Source: DAOVGU01 sp030637775 [NCBI: bacterium] (GTDB lineage: Bacteria; Ratteibacteria; UBA8468). Taken from it: 12,757 nucleotides of DNA. This document shows positions 8,158 to 12,757 of the stretch, piece by piece (position 1 is the first letter of the stretch; the number at the start of each line of letters is the position of its first letter). The notes beneath the pieces are model-generated. The model saw only the letters and a list, made by a program, of their open reading frames with translations. It was not told the DNA's origin and did not search any database. Both the position numbers and the translations under genes were made by a program. The stretch is taken from the NCBI GenBank assembly GCA_030637775.1, contig DAOWFY010000039.1:1-12757 (forward strand), written 5' to 3'.

Positions 8158-8169
8158 AATCTATAGATT
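8158..8169. other. 12-base perfect palindrome upstream of the propeller gene
   Basis: AATCTATAGATT reads the same on both strands and fills half of the 24 bases between the membrane-protein stop and the first possible start of the next gene (GTG at 8170). It could be a small operator, but in such A+T-rich sequence a chance palindrome is quite possible. Confidence 0.3.
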
Positions 8170-8187
8170 GTGCTATATGAAGAGGAA

Positions 8188-9321
8188 ATGACGCGTGGGG
8201 AAAAAGAAAAATTAGAAGAAGTTTATAGAGAACTGATGGGAAAAGAGCCAAAAAAGGAAATGTTTAATAAAACTAAGTTTTTAATTATACCTATCTTTTT
8301 AGCACTTTTATTTTTAGCTAATCTTGCTTATGCAGGAAACCCTCCTTTCAGGAAGGATATTGGATACCATAGTTCTACCTGGTTATTTAATAAAGAGATA
8401 GTCTTTATCAAAAGGGTTGATCATAAAAAATCCAACTATGGTCTTAATCCGTTTACTAATTTTATTAAAGGATTCGCCAATTTTCCTGAGTATACAACTG
8501 TTAGAACTGACTATTATATCTCTTCAATGAAAACTGATGGAACGGATGAAAGAATAATTAGACAATTTGCTACGATAGGAAAGAGGTTTGAAGAAAAACT
8601 AAAACCGGTAATAGTTGAAGATGGTAAGGATATACCGATAGAAAAAGAGATATGTCCTTATACTGTAGATTGTTTTTCTAAAGAAGGACTTATTGTTTTT
8701 GATAGCTCCGTTTCTTTAAAAAATGCAGATATTTATATCATGAAAACAGATGGCTTCGGTCTTAAGAAAATTGCCAAAAAGGCAAGGTGTCCCCGTTTCT
8801 CTTCGGATGGAACCAAAATACTCTATAATAGCGGCAAAGATGGTTTCTGGATTATGAATGCAGATGGAAGTAATAAACATAAAATAATAGATGGAAATGT
8901 TTGGGCTATCTGGCATTCTGATGGGAAAAGAATTCTTTTTAACTATATTGGAACAAAAGACCATTATCTTTATATGATAAACATAGATGGAACCGGTAAG
9001 AAAAGGTTTATTAAGGGAGGTGTGCGTTTAAGCGATTGGTCTCCCGATGGTTCAAGGTTTATTATCGGTCCAAGTATGTATACCAGTGAAGGCAAGGAAA
9101 TTTGGAATCCCTTTCTTGCCAGTAGATTCAAGAATCCTAAAAAGTATAGTATTCCTTACAATGGTCGTTTTTCTCCTGATGGAACAAAGATTGTAGGGGA
9201 GCCAGGTCAGGGTTGGCCTAAAGGATTGGGAAATATTGTTATTTTGAGCAGCGATTTTGCAACTATAAAGGTTTTAAGAAAAAATGAAACGATTAATATT
9301 TATTGGAGAGGTAAAAGATGA
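8188..9321 (+). CDS. Exported TolB-like beta-propeller protein
   Basis: The sequence shows WD40-like PD40 blades of the TolB type: repeated (Y)I(M)..DG..(L/K)..I units paired with FSxDGTKI or WSPDGSRF strands. Examples are YISSMKTDGTDE, DIYIMKTDGFG with RFSSDGTKILY, WIMNADGSN with WHSDGKRILF, YMINIDGTG with WSPDGSRFI, and RFSPDGTKIVG. Such propellers usually mediate protein or ligand binding in the periplasm. A textbook signal peptide begins at M (codon at 8260) and ends ANLAYA. A charged 24-residue extension precedes it if translation starts at ATG 8188, 30 if at GTG 8170. No start has a well-spaced ribosome site (AGAGG is two bases from 8188, AGGA one base from 8260), so the true start is uncertain. 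The stop overlaps the lipase ATG as ATGA. Confidence 0.75.
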   Translation: MTRGEKEKLEEVYRELMGKEPKKEMFNKTKFLIIPIFLALLFLANLAYAGNPPFRKDIGYHSSTWLFNKEIVFIKRVDHKKSNYGLNPFTNFIKGFANFPEYTTVRTDYYISSMKTDGTDERIIRQFATIGKRFEEKLKPVIVEDGKDIPIEKEICPYTVDCFSKEGLIVFDSSVSLKNADIYIMKTDGFGLKKIAKKARCPRFSSDGTKILYNSGKDGFWIMNADGSNKHKIIDGNVWAIWHSDGKRILFNYIGTKDHYLYMINIDGTGKKRFIKGGVRLSDWSPDGSRFIIGPSMYTSEGKEIWNPFLASRFKNPKKYSIPYNGRFSPDGTKIVGEPGQGWPKGLGNIVILSSDFATIKVLRKNETINIYWRGKR

Positions 9322-11252
9322 AAAGAAGATATTTTATTAAGATAATAGGACTCTCTGTTTTAGCGGCCTTTCTACTTCAACTTAGTTTATCTGCTGAACA
9401 AACAAGATTATATAAATGGGGAGAAACCACAGAGGAATATAGACCATGTCCTGTCCTTTTCCTTCACGGATTTGCGAAAGGAAGTCCGGATAGTTGGGAA
9501 GATGCTATCAAGCATTTTATAGAGAAAGAATATTTCAAGGATTATTATAAAGACCCAAATCATCTTAAGGGATATCTTTATCCAGTAGGTGAAAATGCTG
9601 TTTATTACTTAGAAAGAATCTCCTTCCTTGACCCCAATGGTTCGGTAGATACTTATCCTCAAGGCAAGACCAATCCTCAGGGAAATAACAAAGGCTGGGC
9701 AGATACACTTAATAGCACAATCGGAGATCTTCTCAGTTCAGGTAAGTATGGACAGGACCCCAATATAGACAAACTTCTCCTCGTTGCTCATTCTATGGGA
9801 GGATTGGCAGGAAGGGAGTATATTAGAGTAAAAGGAGAAAATAAAACAGAATCCTTAATTATGACCGGTACCCCAAATACTGGTACTAAACTTGCCTCTC
9901 TTGTTGAAAATATGGCTAAAGAGCGAAAGAGTACTCCCTGGTGGACAAGGTTAGCAGCAATATATGCCGCGGCAGGGGCGGGGCGGGAGATCGTAAAAGA
10001 ACTTTTAGAACATTTTGTGGTGATAGAGCCTCTTGGAGAGGCGATTGCTGATATGAAACCAGAGAGTACATTTCTCGACACTCTTAATTCTATTACTTAC
10101 CCGTCAGATGCTACTCCTCCTGAGGAAGGGGTTAAATATCTTACAATTTGTGGGAGAGCCCCAGGAGCCTCTGTGTCTCCTGCTGCTTGGCGACAGGACG
10201 GTTCAGATTGGGTAGTGGGATGTAATAGTCAAAAGGGAATAATGGTTGGCGGGAGAGCATTTGTTCCTCAGGAAGAAGTTGAAATAGAAGCCGCCCATAC
10301 CCAGGAATGCACTCAAATTGCCACTACTGGTAATCTCATCAAATTCCTTGACTATACCACACCAGTCTTAGAAATAGATGCCGTGAATGGAGAGACTCCA
10401 TCTGAAGATCCAGATGCACCAACCGAGATAACTGGCACTTCAATTACCGTAGAAGGGACGCTTGCCGATGAATACCTTCCCGCAGATACTAGAATTGAGT
10501 GGGCAGTATATGAGGAACCATATGGATATATACCTATTGACCAAGGAGAATTGAAGAACTGCTTCTTCCCTCTCTCCCCGGTTGAAGATGGAAAGGTTGC
10601 CTGGTTTGAAGAAGATATTCCTTTACCCGAAAGAGTGTTAGACGGAGAGGTTTATAGAGTAGAGATGAAGGCAATTAATCCTGGAGGGAAGGAGTCAGAA
10701 GTAAGGATGTTTTATTTTAAGGGAGTGAGAGGAGATTTTGACACGGCTGTTTTTAAATACTATCCTGATACGAATTATTCTACTAATCCAACTCTTTGTG
10801 TCGAAATTTGGGGCTGGCCCCCCACTGATTGTTATCCGATTCGAGTTCTTATAAAATGCCCCAAGAATAAGTTTCTTTATCTTTACTGTTGGCAAACAAC
10901 TACGGACCCAGGAGCAGAACCAGGTGAAGTTGGAGTTTATGAAGTTAATCCTGAAGATTTTGAAATTTCTGAAGTAACTTGGAATAATCAACCATCTTTA
11001 GGCGATTTAATTTATAGTTTTGCATCTGTTAGTCCTGTATGGAATAAGATTCCCACTGGTTCAACTGGGGCCATTACCTTAAAAGCCCAGACAGAAGCGT
11101 TCCCAAGGCGTTGGTGGTATTGGCGAAGCTCACAGTATTTCGATGAGAATTTTAGACCTTATTTCACAGATGACTGGGATTCTACGCCACCAGAGGAAGA
11201 TAATATAGAATTAGAGGAAGGAACAGAGGAAGATACTGGGATAACATATTAA
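9318..11252 (+). CDS. Secreted lipase/esterase (alpha/beta hydrolase) with C-terminal DNRLRE module
   Basis: The 644-residue exported enzyme probably hydrolyses ester-linked lipids. Signal peptide about 1-26 (MKRRYFIKIIGLSVLAAFLL...LSA). The alpha/beta-hydrolase domain covers about 42-345: oxyanion-loop HGF at 50-52, nucleophile elbow A-H-S-M-G with S159, then MTGTPNTGT at 182-190. The likely acid is D297 (GSDWVVGCNSQ) and the likely histidine H327 (AAHTQE). A beta-sandwich region spans about 350-470. Residues about 473-617 form a DNRLRE-type module, recognisable from DTAVFKYYPDTNYSTNPTL, FLYLYCWQ and VTWNNQP, typically a carbohydrate or surface-binding domain. An acidic tail ends in ELEEGTEEDTGITY, shared with the gene at the left edge. 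The substrate and final location are not evident; PGAP1-like or triacylglycerol lipases are the nearest resemblance. Confidence 0.85.
   Translation: MKRRYFIKIIGLSVLAAFLLQLSLSAEQTRLYKWGETTEEYRPCPVLFLHGFAKGSPDSWEDAIKHFIEKEYFKDYYKDPNHLKGYLYPVGENAVYYLERISFLDPNGSVDTYPQGKTNPQGNNKGWADTLNSTIGDLLSSGKYGQDPNIDKLLLVAHSMGGLAGREYIRVKGENKTESLIMTGTPNTGTKLASLVENMAKERKSTPWWTRLAAIYAAAGAGREIVKELLEHFVVIEPLGEAIADMKPESTFLDTLNSITYPSDATPPEEGVKYLTICGRAPGASVSPAAWRQDGSDWVVGCNSQKGIMVGGRAFVPQEEVEIEAAHTQECTQIATTGNLIKFLDYTTPVLEIDAVNGETPSEDPDAPTEITGTSITVEGTLADEYLPADTRIEWAVYEEPYGYIPIDQGELKNCFFPLSPVEDGKVAWFEEDIPLPERVLDGEVYRVEMKAINPGGKESEVRMFYFKGVRGDFDTAVFKYYPDTNYSTNPTLCVEIWGWPPTDCYPIRVLIKCPKNKFLYLYCWQTTTDPGAEPGEVGVYEVNPEDFEISEVTWNNQPSLGDLIYSFASVSPVWNKIPTGSTGAITLKAQTEAFPRRWWYWRSSQYFDENFRPYFTDDWDSTPPEEDNIELEEGTEEDTGITY
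11073..11167 (+). repeat. Direct repeat, right copy (identical to 1-95)
   Basis: It encodes the last part of the lipase DNRLRE module, including the aromatic RRWWYWRSSQYF stretch. Identity stops abruptly at 11168, where the two copies begin to differ in sequence and length before converging again on the shared tail. Confidence 0.9.
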
Positions 11253-11257
11253 TTTTT

Positions 11258-11261
11258 GGAG
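11258..11261 (+). promoter_or_regulatory. lpxC ribosome binding site supplied by the cassette tail
   Basis: GGAG stands twelve bases before the lpxC ATG at 11274, longer than usual. In the matching leader before clpC, the ATG falls directly after the A-run; here that place holds TAG (11271-11273) and the ATG comes next. Confidence 0.6.
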
Positions 11262-11273
11262 ACCAAAAAATAG

Positions 11274-12593
11274 ATGGAATATCAAAGGACGATAAAGAAA
11301 GAGATTTCTTTTTCGGGAGTGGGCCTACATACGGGGAAAAAGGCCCATATTCTTTTTAAGCCAGCAGAGCCCAATACCGGAATTCTCTTTCGGCGCATTG
11401 ACCTTGCCTCTCAACCCCTTATCAAAGCAGATATTCTTCACTTACTTTCTGAGGAGAAACGGCCCCGACGAACATCTATTGCCGAAAATGGAGTGGAAAT
11501 TCACACTATTGAGCACATTCTCTCCGCCATCCTTGGTTTAGGGATTGACAATCTCGTCATCGAAATTGATAACAATGAATTTCCCGGCGGAGATGGGAGT
11601 TCTACTCCATTTACTACTTTATTTAATCAGGCAGGTTACATAACTTCCTCCGTGCCCAAGAATTGCTTCCATGTGAGGGAACCGTTTTTCATCTGCGAAG
11701 ATGAAGTCTCTCTCATTGCCCTTCCTGCTGCAGAGTTTAAGGTCTCCTATACCCTCGATTATAAGAGGTCCTTTCTTCCGCCTCAATATGCCTCCTTCTC
11801 CATCACCAAGGAGGTTTTTGAGAAAGAGATTGCTTTAGCCAGAACATTCTGCTTGGAGGAGGAAGTGGAAAAACTACAGCAGATGGGGCTCGGCAAGGGC
11901 TCTAACTATGAGAATACTGTCGTCATCGGGGAAAATGGAATAATTGATAACCGCTTGAGAATAGAGGATGAACCGGTACGCCATAAGATCTTAGATTTAA
12001 TTGGGGACCTTGCTCTCCTTGGCCTTTCGATCAAGGGTCATATCATTGCCATCAAAAGTGGCCATTCCATCAATGTCAAATTAGTAAAAAGAATGAAGGA
12101 ACAGGTCGAGAGAGGAAAAAGTAGTGGGGTTGGCTCTCCGGCCTGGGTGGAAATTAAGAAATCAAGATTAGAGAAAAAGGAGATTCTTTCCATTCTCCCT
12201 CATCGCCCCCCATTCCTCTTTGTGGATAAAATCATTGAATTGGAGGAGGATAAAAGAGCCGTTGGTATCAAGGAAATCAATCCCGATGAATTCTATTTCA
12301 AAGGTCACTTCCCTGAGCATCCCGTAATGCCGGGGGTACTTATTATAGAGGCGATGGCCCAGGTCGCCGGTGTCCTAATGCTGAAAAAGACAGAGAATCG
12401 GGGAAAATTAGCCTACTTTATGGCGATCAATAATGTGAAATTCCGTAAGGCGGTGATGCCCGGGGATACCTTAAGGATGGAAGTAGAGGTAATAAAATTA
12501 AAGAAGAGAGTCGGTCAGGTCCATACCAAGGCATTGGTTGATAATAAGATCGCTGCCGAGGCAGATTTGATGTTTGCCTTAGTAAATCCATGA
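11274..12593 (+). CDS. lpxC/fabZ: LpxC-FabZ fusion: UDP-3-O-acyl-GlcNAc deacetylase / 3-hydroxyacyl-ACP dehydratase
   Basis: A bifunctional cytosolic enzyme of 439 residues. The LpxC half (about 1-295) performs the committed, zinc-dependent deacetylation of lipid A synthesis. The HTIEH motif gives catalytic E80 and zinc ligand H81, RHKILDLIGD gives zinc ligands H237 and D241, and SGHS gives H264, the expected acid. The FabZ half (about 300-439) has the hot-dog fold: HRPPFLFVD from 310, active-site H345 in GHFPEHPVMPGV and E359 in IEAMAQ. Joining the two places the dehydratase beside the enzyme that draws on the same 3-hydroxyacyl-ACP pool. Such fusions are known from Bacteroidota and several candidate phyla. 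The LpxC opening (QRTIKKEISFSGVGLHTGK) fixes the start at 11274. In an undisturbed operon it would follow lpxD directly. Confidence 0.96.
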   Translation: MEYQRTIKKEISFSGVGLHTGKKAHILFKPAEPNTGILFRRIDLASQPLIKADILHLLSEEKRPRRTSIAENGVEIHTIEHILSAILGLGIDNLVIEIDNNEFPGGDGSSTPFTTLFNQAGYITSSVPKNCFHVREPFFICEDEVSLIALPAAEFKVSYTLDYKRSFLPPQYASFSITKEVFEKEIALARTFCLEEEVEKLQQMGLGKGSNYENTVVIGENGIIDNRLRIEDEPVRHKILDLIGDLALLGLSIKGHIIAIKSGHSINVKLVKRMKEQVERGKSSGVGSPAWVEIKKSRLEKKEILSILPHRPPFLFVDKIIELEEDKRAVGIKEINPDEFYFKGHFPEHPVMPGVLIIEAMAQVAGVLMLKKTENRGKLAYFMAINNVKFRKAVMPGDTLRMEVEVIKLKKRVGQVHTKALVDNKIAAEADLMFALVNP

Positions 12594-12601
12594 GGAGACT
12601 C

Positions 12602-12701
12602 GGAGTACTTTCTCGATGGCACGCTCGCAGAGATGCTCGCTATGGGCGACTTCTCTGTTCAGGTGTTCATCCGTCGCCTAATGCCATCTACGAAATACTC
12701 C
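12602..12701. repeat. Cloverleaf-like inverted repeat after lpxC/fabZ
   Basis: Outer arms 12602-12621 and 12682-12701 pair at 16 of 20 positions (17 with a G-U pair). Inside lie two smaller hairpins. The first is CAGAGA/TCTCTG (12628-12633 with 12652-12657), holding an inner TCGC/GCGA stem (12637-12640 with 12646-12649). The second is AGGTG/CGCCT (12661-12665 with 12675-12679). GCTCGC occurs twice (12623 and 12635). There is no T-run, so it is not a standard terminator. A dispersed palindromic element mobilised in trans or a structured RNA would fit. After 12702 I see nothing recognisable up to the edge. Confidence 0.55.
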
Positions 12702-12757
12702 TCGCCTTTGCGTTTAAAACACTAATGTGAGGACTATTTCTGTAGCGGCCTTGTTAG

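Larger units (their letters stand above)
6609..11273 (+). mobile_element. Inserted four-gene cassette splitting lpxD from lpxC/fabZ (boundaries inferred)
   Basis: The block holds four + strand genes, tightly packed with two ATGA overlaps, none related to lipid A synthesis and all membrane or exported. Its left edge is a clpC fragment. Its right end duplicates the sequence found before clpC (1-214). Near-matching strings GGAGACAAAAAAATG (6641-6655) and GGAGACCAAAAAATAG (11258-11273) stand at its two ends. Its genes look richer in A+T than the flanks: 8401-8460 has 18 G+C of 60, whereas 6301-6360 in lpxD has 29 of 60 (hand counts of single lines only). There is no transposase or integrase, so the mechanism of movement is unknown; recombination between repeats is as likely as transposition. 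Confidence 0.6.

Noticed and set aside
6609-11273. Cassette as an IS element, prophage or integron
   Set aside because: No transposase, integrase, phage gene, clear terminal inverted repeat or attC-like site is present; only homology-based junctions are visible.
12602-12701. tRNA gene or Rho-independent terminator
   Set aside because: No T-loop consensus, anticodon arm or CCA-type acceptor is seen, and no run of T follows the stem.
12594-12757. Coding region after lpxC/fabZ
   Set aside because: Short frames exist across the inverted repeat, but none has a start with a ribosome site or a recognisable product.

Overview
The window comes from a diderm (LPS-making) bacterium. It carries part of an envelope-biogenesis operon in the order clpC - bamA - ompH/skp - lpxD - lpxC/fabZ, all on the + strand. 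The fused LpxC-FabZ enzyme, the bamA-skp-lpxD order and a UVR-containing ClpC beside an LPS locus fit an uncultured diderm lineage such as Omnitrophota or a relative. That placement is an inference from gene content only.

Layout. 1-198 is the 3' end of a secreted-protein gene that begins outside the window. 215-2635 is clpC (AAA+ unfoldase). 2666-4924 is bamA, preceded by a short G-rich leader that looks like a dispersed repeat. A 48-nt hairpin (4926-4973) separates bamA from ompH/skp (5002-5544), which overlaps lpxD (5544-6578) by one base. From about 6609 to 11273 an A+T-richer block of four exported or membrane genes separates lpxD from lpxC/fabZ (11274-12593): an Ig/LolA-like secreted protein, a two-helix membrane protein, a TolB-like propeller and a large secreted lipase with a C-terminal DNRLRE module. 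The window ends with a cloverleaf-like inverted repeat (12602-12701) and about 55 bases in which I see nothing.

The main point is the history of the inserted block. Its 3' end (from 11073) is a second, directly oriented copy of the sequence that sits just before clpC (1-214). The first 95 bases are identical, and homology runs through the stop codon and into the ribosome-binding leader. At its 5' end, just after lpxD, lies a 36-bp piece of clpC (codons 7-18, 35 of 36 bases identical, in frame). So the block at lpxD/lpxC carries clpC-linked sequence on both sides. This suggests it was copied from a clpC-adjacent locus into the lipid A operon. The clpC fragment now provides the Shine-Dalgarno of the first cassette gene, and the cassette tail provides the one for lpxC.

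How the genes work together. BamA inserts outer-membrane proteins, Skp/OmpH escorts them through the periplasm, LpxD and LpxC perform early lipid A acylation and deacetylation, and FabZ dehydrates 3-hydroxyacyl-ACP, which competes for the same acyl pool. ClpC would add cytosolic protein quality control. The cassette looks like an accessory exported module acting on lipids or glycolipids: a lipase, a LolA-fold lipid-binding candidate, a membrane protein and a propeller. Its partners and substrate cannot be read from sequence. No transposase, integrase, tRNA, rRNA or CRISPR array is present.
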